64,000 nucleotides of DNA, taken from Cavenderia fasciculata (lineage: Eukaryota; Evosea; Eumycetozoa; Acytosteliales; Cavenderiaceae). Position 1 is the first letter of the stretch; every line of letters begins with the position of its first letter. The translations under genes and the position numbers were made by a program. The stretch is from the NCBI RefSeq assembly GCF_000203815.1, contig NW_004457715.1, positions 1-64,000 of the forward strand, read 5' to 3'. Below the pieces are notes generated by a model. It was not told where the DNA came from, made no database searches, and was given only the letters and a program-made list of their open reading frames with translations. This document shows, piece after piece, positions 22,047 to 34,057 of this stretch.

Positions 22047-25000
22047 TTATTTATCAAATGAAGTTGATCTATTTGAAGATGAAGTAGAAGTATTGTTGTT
22101 GTTATTGTTGTTCATTTTGTTACCATGAAAAGAACGTTCAAGTTCACCCAATTGTGAGATGATTGATAAATTTGACATGATTGCATTGTCACCTGACATT
22201 TCGTCGTCTTGGTCATCATCATCATCATTTGTTGCGATTGATGATCTTTTACTTTCATCAACCTTTTTTTGTTGTTGTTGTTGATAACTATTATTATTAT
22301 TATTATTGCCAAGTTCTGATAAATTAAGTTCTTCTTCTTCTTGTTGTTGTTGCATATCATAATCATCGTCTGATTGATAAGATTCATCACCTTGTTCCTT
22401 TTTAACTATAATCTTGCTAAAATCGATATCATCGATATTGGAATTAGAAGGATCATTATGATAGGCAAGAGATGAAGGTGACGGACGGTAAACCTTATCC
22501 TCATCATCATCCTCTTCTTCATCACTTGAAATAATAATTATATCCTCTTCACGAATCGTTGTCTTTGGTTTACTAAAACTATTACTGTTACTACTATAAT
22601 AATCATTATTATTATTATTATTATTTGATCTTAACTTGTCTTTGAGATGGAATATTTCATCATATTGTTCAGCGATTCTAGTATGATAGGTTTCAAGTTG
22701 ATCAACCATTTGGTCATAATCAACCTTTAATTCCTTGTATTTCTCTGCCCATCCACTTTCTTGTTGACGGAGTTGTTGGTGTTGAGAAACTGCTTTTTCA
22801 ATTTCACCTTTGAGTAGTGAAATATTTCTTTCATACTCTACTTTGATAGAATCAACCAATTTATGTTGTTTTGTTTCAAATTCCTCTGACATTGTTGATT
22901 TCAAATTTAATATTTCCATTTCTCTCTCTTTTTGAGTATCCAATGCTTCTTGTTCCTTTTTCTGTATAGTTTCACTAATTGTCGACAATCTTGATGACAA
23001 ATCAATTGTTTCTTGTTGATATTGACTTGATATATTAATAATATTTTCATTTTGTTCTTTAATTTCTTGTTTCTAATATAAAATAAAATAAAATAATTAA
23101 ATTAATATTTCTTTTTGATTTTGTTAGTTTCGATTGTTTCAGATTTACATACCAAAGATTTAATAGTTTGATCATTTTCATTTTGAATGGTTACCAATTT
23201 ATCCAATTGTTCTTGTTTTTCATTTAATATTAATTGAACTTCTTTGGAATTTATAATTTCTTGAATGTCTAAAATACCATTATTATTATTATTATTTTTA
23301 CCATCATCTTCCAAAGATGAGGTATTTTGATTTTGATTTAATGTTTCAATTTCATTCATTAATACTTCTTTTTCTTCTAATAATTCATTATTTGTATTTT
23401 CAAACTATAAAATAAATCAAAATAAAATAAAATATTAATTAATATATATATAGTCTTTTTGTTGATTGATTTAATTAATTTTTTTCTTACTTGTTGAATA
23501 ATTTGATCTTTGTTTTCCAATTCATCTTGATAAACTTGTAATTGAGTTTTTGACATTTCCAATTGATTTTGTAATTGTTCAATCATTGTATTCTTTTCCA
23601 ATATGATAGATTCTTGTTCTTCTTTTGGAAGATTAAATTTAATTGGTCCTTTTTCCTCTATTTCTTGTTCTTTCATTTCTTCAACTTCACCGTCTTGTTT
23701 AATTTGACTACGAAGTGGAGTTGAAATAAATACTTCAGACATTCTTTGATTTGAAAGTTTAGTTGATTCCAAATCAATTTTTAATTGATTAACTTGTTCA
23801 TTCTTTTCAAACAATTCTGAAATCAATTTAATTCTTTCACTACTCAATTCGTTGTTATTATTTTCCAACTTTTCAATATTCACTGTCAATTCTTTAATCA
23901 ATTCATTTGATTCTTGATTATTATCTGAATTATCTTTGTTGTATTGTTCAATTTGAAGTGTATGTGCATTTTTAAGTATCTAAAAAACAAAAATAAACAA
24001 AAGTTAATAAATATTCAATTCTATTATTATTATCTATTTTTTTCTCATACTCTAACAAAATTATCATTACTTGAATTAATCTTTTCAATTTCTTTTTCAT
24101 GAGTTGTATGAAGATTATGAAGTGATTGTTCCGATTCATCATGCATTGCTTTGATCGTTTCATATTCTGAAAAGAGACGAATATTTTTTTGATGTAATGA
24201 TTGATATTGTTGTTCAATTTCCTTCTTTTCCTTTTCCCATTGTAATTGATAATTGTCTAATAGTTCTTTGTACTTTTGTCTTTCTACCAATGGAGTAGAT
24301 GGTGTAGATGGTATTTGTTTGATTGGTGTCTTGTTTGGTTGTTGTGGTTGAGATTGAGGATGTTTAGAGATTGTTTCCAATTGTTGATAAAGCTCTGATT
24401 TTTCACCATACAATATTCTAACTTCTTGTTGTAGGTCATGAATTTGTTGTTTGAGAGCTGCCAATTGTTCATCTGGATTTTCTCTCTCTTTGATGATTTC
24501 TTTGAGTTCAACATTCTCAATTGCAATTTTTGTAATGTCTGGATGAAATGCAACCTGTTTCTTTAACTCTGCAATCTCTTCTTTAAGATCCTCTTCATAG
24601 GTTGTCAACGATGATTTACCAGAGAGACGTGTAATAGTCTCTTCACGCAACTTTAATACGAAACGAGTTGATTGCAAGAAATGATCTTTCTTTTCAATGA
24701 GCAGTTTGTAATGTCTCAACCTATTAAACAGCATATCACGCTCTTCTTTGAATTTGTTGGCTCGGTCGATGGCGGTAGAGTGGAGTACTTGCAAATCATA
24801 GTTACGCAGTGCAAAAGAGTGTGCGGCAGGATCGACCATTTGCAACATTGGATAGCCAGGCAGTACGTCGATGGGAGCAGTGGCAGCAGCTGCCACACCA
24901 TTTTGTTGCATTCTATAAATCTCTTCTTTTAATCGTTTGTTTTCCATTTGCAACAGAGTCACATTGCCAGACGCCTCTTCATTGACAATAGCAATATTTC

Positions 25001-26184
25001 TAACATGTTTGGCACGTTGTGCAAATTGCAATGTTGACAACGTCTCGCTGTGATACATGTCGCTGGGAGACACTGTCGCAATGATATACGTCTTACTGTT
25101 ACCACCCAACGAATCCTTTAGCAAAAAGGTCAATTTGCTGTCTCTGTATTGCACATGTCTCGGCTTGCCATTAGCAATCTCCACCAACGATCGAATCACA
25201 TTCCCCAGTACCGACAATGACTTGTTGATACTACCAGCCTCTTTTAATCTAGTTCCAGCTGCCTCTGTACATTTTTGTCTTTCCGACCCTGCCAAATCAA
25301 TCAACCTTAATTTTGAGTACCTTGTCTTTGTTAATCCATCTTCTGTCTTTGTCTAAATAAATAAATAAATACAATATTGTAATATTAATATTAATATTAA
25401 TATTACATTCATTAAATATTATTACTATTATATTTCTTATCTTACAGTTGATTCTAAATTAAGAGTTAGAACGGAATGAGATCTAGATGAACTTGAATTC
25501 ATAGCAGTTGCAGCAACATGACGATTATTTGTACCGATTCGAAGTAGTTCCATTGCAGACTCTGGTGAGTTGATTTCAACCTCTTTCAAACCTTCGACAT
25601 AGACACCAATTTTAATGTCTTCACGAATACTAAGATTGGTTTGAGTGTGGTCGAGTAGATCAATGATATTCTCATTATACAATTCTAAAAATGATAGAGT
25701 ACATTTGTAACTATCGATATGATGATCATTCAAATGATCAAACAAGTATTGGAATGTACGAGGAATCAAACCACGCAAATCAGATGTCAACACACCTCCA
25801 CTTTCCTCTGCTCCAACTATAGTATATGATTTACCACTACCAGTTTGTCCTACAAGTAAGTAAATATGGTTAGTTGTATATATTCTATTTATCTAATTTA
25901 ATTTTCTAGATTGTCATACCATATGCAAATATACAACCATTGTAACCATCGATATGAGCGTCAATGATTGGTCTGGCAATCTGATCGAATATCTGTTCCT
26001 GTGAAGTTGATTCATCGGCTACATAGTCAAATGTGAATAGTTTGGGATCAGGTTTAGACTGTAACAACACTGCATTCTGACCTTGCAGTGAAGTCAAACA
26101 ATTCTTCTTGTTCACTTCTCCACCTAGACATGCTCTAGTTCTGACACACACCTTTACATTATCATTTAATGAATCGGTTGTCAT
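22047..26184 (-). CDS. Kinesin-12 (KIF15)-like motor protein, about 1245 aa
   Basis: Exons 26184-25920, 25849-25446, 25352-24051, 23979-23491, 23404-23153 and 23072-22047, all in phase. The N-terminal motor has a P-loop [10 protein letters not shown] (split by intron 1), switch [10 protein letters not shown], switch [11 protein letters not shown] and neck segment [15 protein letters not shown]. The conserved [13 protein letters not shown] after the neck is what suggests the kinesin-12/KIF15 group. Next comes a long coiled coil of about 650 residues, then an acidic, Asn- and Ser-rich tail. A plus-end motor for spindle or cortical microtubules is expected from the family. The dictyostelid kif number cannot be assigned from memory. 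Confidence 0.85.
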
Positions 26185-26385
26185 TTCATTTATAACTAGT
26201 TGTCCTTCTATCTATCTATCTTCTATCTATCTATCTTTATAAATATACTTTTCAATGCAAAAGACATGCACTTTGCAAAAAAGAAAAAGAGCGCCAAATT
26301 CAAAGGATTCAAAAATAACAATAGTTGGTATATATATGTTTATTTAATTTTGATTTTAATTTGTACATGTTTTTTATTATTATTA

Positions 26386-28501
26386 TTATTTATCATCATC
26401 TTCAATTTCATCTTCAATTTCATTATCATTATCATTGTCAAATTCCGATCTAAATCTAAAAGATGGATGTTGATTATAAGGTAATTTAGTTTTTTCAAGG
26501 ATTGATTGAATGACCCAATCTGTCGTGACAACCGGAATCTTCATGGCATTTGTATATTTTAATAGGACACTTGAAATCTTTTTACCATCTGTCAATACTA
26601 TATCAACACGATCATTTACACTAATAATTCTTTTTACAACCTTGGCACCGAGTGATTTCAACAGTGTAGTCCATTCCTCCAAAAATACAGATTCTGCAAA
26701 TATTTCAATTCTTGTATTTGATAAAATTGCATTTGATCCATGTTTTCTAAAAATAAATAAATAGAGAAAAATTAATAAATATTTGATCAATCTTCTAAAT
26801 ATTATCTATTTTGTTTGTTTCTCTCGTACAATAAAACATTTTGGTCTTTTGATAAACAATAACCTGAAGGTAAACGATATGGTTTATAGGGGAGTGGTTC
26901 TTCTTGATCGATAGAGTCTAATACCCATTTCTTGTTGATACATGGGATACCGTGAACAATGCCACTTAGATACTTGAATGTTTTCTGTTGTTCACTTGCT
27001 AATATTAAATAGATACTTTGGTTTGCTTTGCTCCTATAACTATATGCCTTGAAAAAATCGTGTACTGGTAATATCTTTCCTCCATATTTTAATACCAATG
27101 TTGATATATTGATTTCAGGATCACCAACTTCTGGTATACCAGTTAAAAGGAAATTATATCCTTTAAAAATTGATGATTCTGATTTGATTGATTTTTGTGT
27201 TTTTTGTGATGATGATGATGATGATTTTTGTGAAGATGATTTTTGTTGTTGTGATTGTTGTGAACTTTGAGATGGTGCACTGGTCCAAGTTGATTTCTTA
27301 AATGCAATTGGTGATTTCATAAGTGTACCTCTTCTTTGTAGAGGTGGTTCTATTTTCTCTACAATTTGTTCTTCTTCTTCAGTATCTTCTTCTCCACCAC
27401 CATTACCACCACCACCATTTGTTTGGTTTGATTGATCTATTTCCATTTCTTCATCTCCTGAATCATCTTCCACTTTCTTTTTTGATTTTTTTCCATGTTT
27501 TTTTTTTGGTTGTAAAACAACCCGAATTCTTTTAGTTGTTGTTTCTTGATCTGATACTTCAATATCTTCATCTGAATCATCATCATCATCATCATCAGTC
27601 ACTACAACTCGTTTTTCCTTTTTCTTGAGCGATTTTTTACTACTCTTTTTTCTTGGTTTAATTGGTGATTCTTCTACTTCCTCTTCAACTTCCTCTTCAT
27701 TTTCCACTTCATGTTCTTCCTCTTCCTCTTCTTCTTCTTCTTCTTCCTCTTGTTGTCTCTTTTTTCTTTTCCTTTTCTTTCTTTTTCCTGTTTCTCTCTT
27801 TTTCTTTCTCTTTTTCCTTTTGTTCTCTTTCTCTTTCTTTTTCCATTTCTCTTTCTCTTTTCTTTTCCTTTTCAATCTTTTTCCTTTCCTTTTCCTTTTG
27901 TTCTTTTTCTCTTTCTTTTTCTCTTTCTCTTTCCTTTTCCTTTTCTTTTTCATCTTTTTTAGAATCTTGGTGTTTTGAGGAAGAAGAAGAAGAAGAAGAA
28001 AATATATTCTTTCTATTTGATACTCTTGGAGGTGATGGTTCTAAAGGTGCTTCAACTTCATCCAAGTCTAATCCTTTGATAAGAGTCGTTGATGATGGTA
28101 CGGTTGACAATCTCTTTTTTCCAGTCGATGAAGCCGAGGTAGTAGTTGTCGATGATGATGATGGAGCTGAAGAATCTGATTCAAAAGATAGTGTCTTTTT
28201 ACTACCACTTCCACCACCATTGGTCTTTTTGTTTGTACTAATAAATCCATCATTTGATTTTTGTTTCTTTCCAATAAATCCACTTTCAAAATCTTCATCA
28301 ACTAAATCTTCATCTTGATGATTATTTTTATCACTTGTTGTTGTTGTTGTTGTTGTTGTTGTTGAGGATGATGAAGATTTCTTTCTTTTTAATTGATTTA
28401 ATTCTTCAAAAGAATAATATCTTTCATTGTCATTTTGTTGATGAATAGGTTGAATAAATTCAACTGCATCCAAACTATTTGGTTGATCATCTTGATCCTT
28501 T

Positions 28502-28543
<42 letters not shown>

Positions 28544-29608
28544 CCATTTCCACTTTTACTTTTAACTCCACTTGCATTTCCATTTCCTCTTCCTTCAATC
28601 ATATCATCAACACCTTTTGATTGATCCCTTTTAAACTCTGATACCATTGTATCTTCTATTTGCATTCGAATGGGTGGTTGATCCAATACCAACATCGAAG
28701 TATCACTCAAACGTTTTAATTGATCTGGTGGTGTTTCAGGTACACCTTCATCTTCATCCAATAAATATTCTGTCGATGATGTATTAATATGCCATGATAT
28801 ATTACTACTATTCGTCATTGTAGTATCATGAGTTGACATTGATGAACTTGAATTCAATACATTCTTTCCAGTTGATGATGTCGTTGATGTCGTCGATGTA
28901 TTATTATTATTATTAATATTATTACCACCAGGTGTAGTATTATTATTATTATTATTATTATTATTGGTTGTTGTTGATGTTGGTGATGTATTATTTGGTT
29001 TAACAATTTCCTTCTTTTCTTCATTGTCATCATCCTATTCATAGATCGATAGATAGATAGATAGATAACTGTAAGTATTATACTTTAATACACATTCCAC
29101 GTTCTTGTTTACTTTGACATACCGATGATTCATCCATATCAGGTTCTCTAAACAATTGAGTTGGTTGCATCGTTCCACTTGGCATTAAACTAGCATCCAT
29201 GTCACCTCCACCCCTCTGGGTATTTGGATCCATTGATAGAATAGGTTCGGCAAATCGAGGTCTACCATTGGTCATTGTAGCTATTTGTTTGTGTGATGGA
29301 GGTGATGTATGTCGGTGGTGACTGTGGTTGGTCATCGACGATGAAGCTGAAGCATTGACGACTGGAGTCATTTCAATAGTGTTGTTGTTACTACTAGTAT
29401 CCTTTGCACTGGCCATTGTACCATCCCAAGCAATAGATCCAGACAATACAGGTGTTCTAAACACAGGTCTATCCTTCTTTGTATCTACCCTATTATTGTT
29501 GTTATTATTACTATTGTTACTATTGTTATTATTGTTATGTTGATCACCATTATCATCGCCATCATCGTCATCGTCAAAGTGTAGGCTTAGTGTAGATTCG
29601 AGTGTCAT
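26386..29608 (-). CDS. 53BP1/Crb2-like tandem-BRCT checkpoint mediator
   Basis: Exons 29608-29123, 29034-26830 and 26746-26386. The first about 850 residues are disordered: acidic, Ser/Thr/Asn-rich, then a long Lys/Glu/Arg tract and poly-Glu. The C-terminus carries two BRCT repeats. BRCT1 has YNFLLTGIPE, then GIPCINKKWVLDS and LPSGYCLS. BRCT2 has RIEIFAE, LKSLGAKVV, VDIVLTD, then PVVTTDWVIQSI and YNQHPSFRF. The order and spacing match the 53BP1/Crb2 tandem BRCT that binds gamma-H2A(X) and other phosphoproteins at DNA breaks. No Tudor domain is evident. The frame changes inside the purine-only Lys/Glu tract at about 27750-27850; the exon total is one base over a multiple of three and no intron is possible there. 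Probably an indel in a simple sequence. Confidence 0.75.
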
Positions 29609-29795
29609 TCTTCGATATATGATTGACTTGTAGTAGCACTATAACTCAACTATGATAAGAGAGAGGAATGACCCAATTTAAATTTAGAAGAATTGGCGCC
29701 AACTATTTTTTAAATTAAGCACACAAAAAAAAAGTAAAGCATATTTTATTATTTTTATATATTCATATTTGTGTCTTTGACAAAAGCAGACAGAC

Positions 29796-29871
<76 letters not shown>

Positions 29872-30126
29872 GAATCATTCATGTGTGAATGTTTAGCTCT
29901 TTGATTTGGCAACCTTTGGGAAACCTGCATATCTGGCAATACCAACACAGCACAGTGGGGGAAATATTTTGTGTCGAATCTGGGTAGTATTAATCGAATT
30001 GTTCAAGTTGTCAGTTCAACAAGTAATAATTCGAGATTCTGTATTCAATCATCTCGAGGTAGATCTCATATGTAATAACACACTCTCTGTGTTTCGCTGT
30101 TTCATTTTTCGCCATGGTATGTTGAT
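29609..30126. other. Intergenic with tetranucleotide repeat
   Basis: Promoter side of the BRCT gene. It contains the (GATA)n array listed separately. From 29880 to 30126 the DNA is less AT-rich but gives no protein match; it is where the missing 3' end of the neighbouring protease copy should be. Confidence 0.5.
29796..29870. repeat. (GATA)n microsatellite
   Basis: About 18 tandem GATA units, nearly perfect. Confidence 0.95.
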
Positions 30127-30789
30127 CCAAAACTAGCTACAATATTGGTTTTGTTAAATTTACATGTTATTGATTGTCTTGATGTTGTACTACTAATATA
30201 TGGATAACTTTCATTTGATACAATTCCTCCACTCGATATTATATATCTCTAAAAAAAAATAAAAAAAATTTTAATATTTAAATAAAAGATTGATTGTATC
30301 TCTGGTGAGTTCGAACTAGAACATACAAATGCATTATCCATATATCCACCACTACACCCATTATTACCAAATCTATTTGAACAATCGACCAATTGTTGTT
30401 CAGAAAATGATGAAATCAATTGACCTGATTTAATTTGGTGTGCTCCTTCCATTGCTCTAAATAGTAGTGTCAAATTTAAATATAAATTAGTTGAATGTAA
30501 ATAATATTATATTTAGATATTGGTTGATTTTACATACGATGAAAAAGCCCAACATGAAGCACAATTACTTGGTTTTTAACAGGAGAGACAGCACCTTTGG
30601 TTCTCCAAACTACATTGGCGTCATCTTTACCAAAAACAGTACCAATTAAATCAGTGTCGTTGACTGGTTCAGTAAGACCATCGAGAATTGGATCCAAATC
30701 CAAAATCTTGTACCAAGGAATAGTTTGGAGAATTCAAGATCTGTCAAATCAAAGTCATTCAACTCTACCAAAACACCAGAAGGTTGACC
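30127..30789 (-). pseudogene. Papain-family (C1A) cysteine protease, 3' fragment of a split pseudogene
   Basis: Read on minus from 30792. It gives the end of the I29 propeptide (ELNDFDLTDLEFSKLFLG), a linker, the active-site region CASCWAFS, then SEQQLVDCS with [12 protein letters not shown], then GGIVSNESYPY with CKFN. These are the C1A landmarks in order. Two single-base deletions break the frame (about 30710 and about 30567, the latter just before the catalytic Cys). Splice sites survive (GTATG at about 30533 and about 30323). The fragment ends at about 30127 before the catalytic His and Asn, so the 3' third is missing. Its 5' part lies 3 kb away at 33833-34057, beyond the transposon. Confidence 0.8.
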
Positions 30790-30792
30790 ATT

Positions 30793-30866
30793 AAACCCCA
30801 AGAAAAAATTAAAAAATTGAAAAATATTTAGAAAAAATCGAATTTCAATAAACAATATTTGCTATC
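30793..30866 (+). repeat. Left terminal inverted repeat of the Harbinger element
   Basis: Begins AAACCCCAAG and ends TTTGCTATC. It is the partner of 33756-33829, about 77% identical by hand alignment. Preceded by the ATT target copy. Confidence 0.85.
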
Positions 30867-30906
30867 TATGAAGGCAGTATTAATTTTAATTAATTGTTGG
30901 TTTTTA

Positions 30907-32054
30907 TTAAAATTCTCCTCTCTCGTATTTTAAGAAAAAATCCTTTCTACGTCCAACAAACAATACACTCAGAACAATAAAATGTGTATTATCTTGGATA
31001 ATATCGGAGCTAACATGGGTGGCAATTCTGTCCATTTGGATGGGAATAAAAATGTCTTCAGGAGGTGGAAGAGCGATCCAGTTGTTCCATTCACCAGAAC
31101 CCAACCATTCACGGTGAAAAGAATGAACCCTGAGCTTCGCAATTAACCGGCCACTTTCAGGGTTGAAATTAGCTCCCAACATTTTGATACCAGTCATCCT
31201 TGGGAAATAAATAAAGGCTCTTTCAAGACCTAATTGAAATAAATAAAAATATTAATAAAACATATTATAATCGTATATATTAGTTGTTTAACTTACCCTT
31301 GTCTGAAGCACCTTGGTAATAAACAATGGGGGAGAAGATAAATTCGTACGCCAGATAGTTGGATGTTCCAGAGGTCACTGAAGAGGGACGATCTCTAATG
31401 TCATCGATTAGCGAGTCAAAGTTAGAGGTTGAGTACATCGCAGATATATCACCATACTCTGGCTCAGGTCTGGATCTTTTGGGAGTTGGTGGCTCAGGAC
31501 TGGATCTTTTGCGAGGTGTTGGCTCCCAAAAGTCTTTTTCAGAAAACCCACCAACTGATTGGACAGGTGACGAGGGAATGGGTGGTGGAGCCATACTAGT
31601 AGATATACTAGCTGGTGCTTGGACGGCTGGTATGGCGGCGGCGGCTGCAGGTGGTCGGGCAACACTAGCTCTTGGTGGACGCGCTTCAACAACCTCGACC
31701 GGTTGTGGTGGTTCGATTTCACTGCTAGAATCAAGAGAAATCGAAGAAGGCACAGGTGAAGTAGGAGTACTGCCTCCTGTACTGGGACTGGCATGTGTAC
31801 GAGCTGCATCATCGATCTTGCCTAGATGATAACGTTTCATTGTGTTAATTTTCCCTTTAATGCTGTTGGGACCAAAATTGGAGGAGGAATACGCCTCCAA
31901 GAATCTTTTCTGGATGTCTGCAGTAGACTCGTTACCTTTTTTGAACTGGTCGATAATGAATTTGTTATGTTCCTCTGAATATTTTGAGTACTTTTAAAAA
32001 AAATTAATAAGGAATACTAATTAATTAATTAATGTTGGGAGTACATACAGCCAT
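30907..32054 (-). CDS. Myb/SANT-like DNA-binding protein of the Harbinger element (340 aa)
   Basis: Exons 32054-32049 (only ATG GCT), 31990-31297 and 31229-30907; introns start GTATGT and GTAAGT. The spliced length is exactly 341 codons including stop. Residues about 3-60 (YSEEHNKFIIDQFKKG, then IQKRFLEAY, then IKGKINTMKR) form a three-helix Myb/SANT or trihelix-like domain. The centre is Pro/Ser/Ala-rich and probably disordered. The C-terminal about 120 residues form a second, unrecognised domain with several aromatic residues (GSGEWNNWIALPP). In PIF/Harbinger elements the Myb-like partner binds the element ends and helps nuclear import of the transposase. It is transcribed away from the transposase gene. 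Confidence 0.75.
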
Positions 32055-32645
32055 TTTGAATAAATTGAATTAATAATTGGTTGAATATAAGTTGAATATA
32101 AGTTGAATATAAGTTGAATATAAGTTGAAATTGTTTGAATAAAATTGAGTTTTTATTCTTTTCGTATAGAACTTGTCTCGTGTCGATGAGGTATCTTTGA
32201 GGGAAATATTGAAGTTCATTGCGCTTCAAAATGGAAAATCGGTGATTCTCCAAGGAGTTCGTGTTACCATTTTTTCTATTCTCACAGAATGTTTTTCACG
32301 AAATATCTTCTTACTGGATGCTATGAGTAATAATATTTTTTAAAACTATTAGAAATAATCGGAAATGATAGAATATTTTTAGAAAAGGTGAATACCTAAT
32401 ATTTGTTTACAAATTCGAATTAATACGAACTAATATTATAAAAATTTGGAAAAATTGAAAAAAAAAACAAAACACTTGTTTGGTTGTGTGTTTCTTTATC
32501 TGTACAGGTACAACCCAAACAAGCAACGACTTATTTATTATAAATAAATAAAAGAGAAGTATGGACAGTATAAATGGGGTTTCTCAACCTCAACAAATAA
32601 TACATTTAAACATAAATACAACAAACTATAATTTACAATATATAC

Positions 32646-33686
32646 ATGCAAAAAAAAAAAACAACGATGATTAGTTCACCAACAGATATACGCATGATGC
32701 CTCCACATGTAATAAAAGATTACTGCGGTGTGTTTTATCCAACACTCGTCCATTTAAGCGAATTGGTTGGCAAGTCAGGTGGTGTGCAACTGAAACACAT
32801 CTTGTGGGCAATGACTTACTGTCGTCAATTTTTGCCCTTCTCAACTCTAGCAACAAATTTTAATGTCAGCATACGAACAATGAATGACTGGGTTAATCAA
32901 GCTATTAACGAGATATATTATAAGATCAAACCAATAGTTGATTCGGTAAGATATCATACATATAAACTATACACAAAAACTATATATATTTAACTAACAT
33001 TTATTCATATTATATGTAGTTTGAAGAAGTTATAAAGACCTCAAGAAGAAGTGGTCCTTATTATGAATTTAAAGGAATTGGTGCGTTGGACTCTACCTTT
33101 ATCGAAATCCAAAAGCCAATGCACTCCCAAAAGAGGACCGAATATTATTCAAGTATGTTTTGTTTATTATAGGTCATAGTTGGCAACTATTAGTTGTATA
33201 AAAATACTTATCTAAATATTTTATTTAATCTTTTCTCTAGAGAAACATGGTGCCCATGGTGTGAAATTCGAGCACATTGTTACCTTGGATGGTCAACTAG
33301 TTTGGATAAGAGGCCCGTTCCCTGGGTCAATGAACGATAATTTGATAACTCAAACAACAAATCCTCTGGCTCTATGCGAAATGGATGAGCATTTGTTTGG
33401 AGACAAGGCATACGAGGGATACAGACGTATCCTTGTTCCTCACAAAAAGAAAAAGAATGTGCCCTTCACCCCAGAGCAAAAGGAAAGAAACGACTATGTT
33501 GGACACAACAGAGCAGTTGTGGAGAACTACTTCGGCGCTTTGAAAGTATTTCATTGTTTCAACTCCCCTTGGAGATCGTCCATTGAACAACTCACCAAGG
33601 TTTTCTACATTATTAACTATGTCCTAAACTTTGAGATGGATCATGGCCTCAGAGGAACCCTCAGACCAATGAACCCGGATATTTAA
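32646..33686 (+). CDS. PIF/Harbinger transposase (DDE_4 superfamily, 292 aa)
   Basis: Exons 32646-32945, 33020-33152 and 33241-33686, all in phase. An N-terminal helix-turn-helix region (TLATNFNVSIRTMNDWV) comes before an RNase H-like core. Catalytic acidic residues can be read as Asp in GALDSTF, Asp in FPGSMNDN and Glu in HNRAVVENYFGALK. GDKAYEGYRRIL and LVPHKKKK lie between the second and third, as in DDE_Tnp_4 proteins. No stop or frameshift is present, so it looks functional. Sources of expression are unknown. A TATA-like AT-rich stretch lies at 32560-32640. Confidence 0.85.
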
Positions 33687-33755
33687 TTTACTATTCAATA
33701 AACCAAACAGACATGAAATTTATTATTCATAATTTTTTTTAAAGGTCCTCTGAGC

Positions 33756-33829
33756 GATAGCAAAAATCGGAGTTGGAAATTCTATTTTTTCTGTATGTTT
33801 TTTAATTTTTCAAATTTTGCTCAGGGTTT
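33756..33829 (-). repeat. Right terminal inverted repeat of the Harbinger element
   Basis: Reverse complement begins AAACCCTGAG and ends TTTGCTATC. Followed by the ATT target copy at 33830-33832. Confidence 0.85.
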
Positions 33830-33832
33830 ATT

Positions 33833-34057
33833 GAAGCGAGTAATAAAGTCTAGATTTTCTTTAAAAATATTAAATCTTTTGAGAAACTCTTTTCCATCAT
33901 AAAGTTTACCAAACTTTAGAATCCATTGATTGAATTCAGTAATGTATTGTGCAGGTGTAAATAATGATGTTGATTTTGTTGTATCAGATAATTGATCATT
34001 GCCAGATACAATTAAAACTGTTGATAATACAATTACTATTAATAAAATTAGTTTCAT
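33833..34057 (-). pseudogene. Cysteine protease 5' fragment: signal peptide and I29 propeptide
   Basis: ATG 34057 opens a signal peptide (MKLILLIVIVLSTVLIVSG) followed by the start of an I29 inhibitor propeptide (FNQWILKFGKLYDGKEF, then RFNIFKENLDF). The frame runs into the transposon at the ATT target site and stops four codons inside the element. The rest of the gene lies at 30127-30789. The two pieces are one papain-family gene interrupted by the Harbinger insertion. This half has no other visible lesion. Confidence 0.85.

Larger units (their letters stand above)
30793..33829. mobile_element. Complete PIF/Harbinger-type DNA transposon (3.04 kb)
   Basis: Ends are imperfect terminal inverted repeats of 74 bases (30793-30866 and 33756-33829) that match at about 57 of 74 positions by hand alignment. 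Both begin AAACCC reading inward, share GAAAAAAT.GAATTTC in the middle and end TTTGCTATC. ATT is duplicated on each side (30790-30792 and 33830-33832). Inside are two divergent genes with intact spliced frames: a DDE_4-type transposase (plus) and a Myb/SANT-like protein (minus). This is the classic two-gene PIF/Harbinger plan with 3-bp target duplication. The host protease gene reads straight across the element once one ATT copy and the element are left out, which fixes the boundaries. Potentially autonomous. Confidence 0.88.

Noticed and set aside
22112-22390. Minor frames overlapping the kinesin tail and other Asn/Asp-rich regions (also 28398-28598, 39117-39344)
   Set aside because: Frames open only because trinucleotide repeats are open in every frame; no independent support.
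27750-27953. Intron explaining the frame change in the BRCT gene
   Set aside because: The tract is almost purely A/G in the coding sense, so no GT donor exists where the change must occur.
29796-29870. CRISPR-like or functional array
   Set aside because: Plain (GATA)n microsatellite without spacers.
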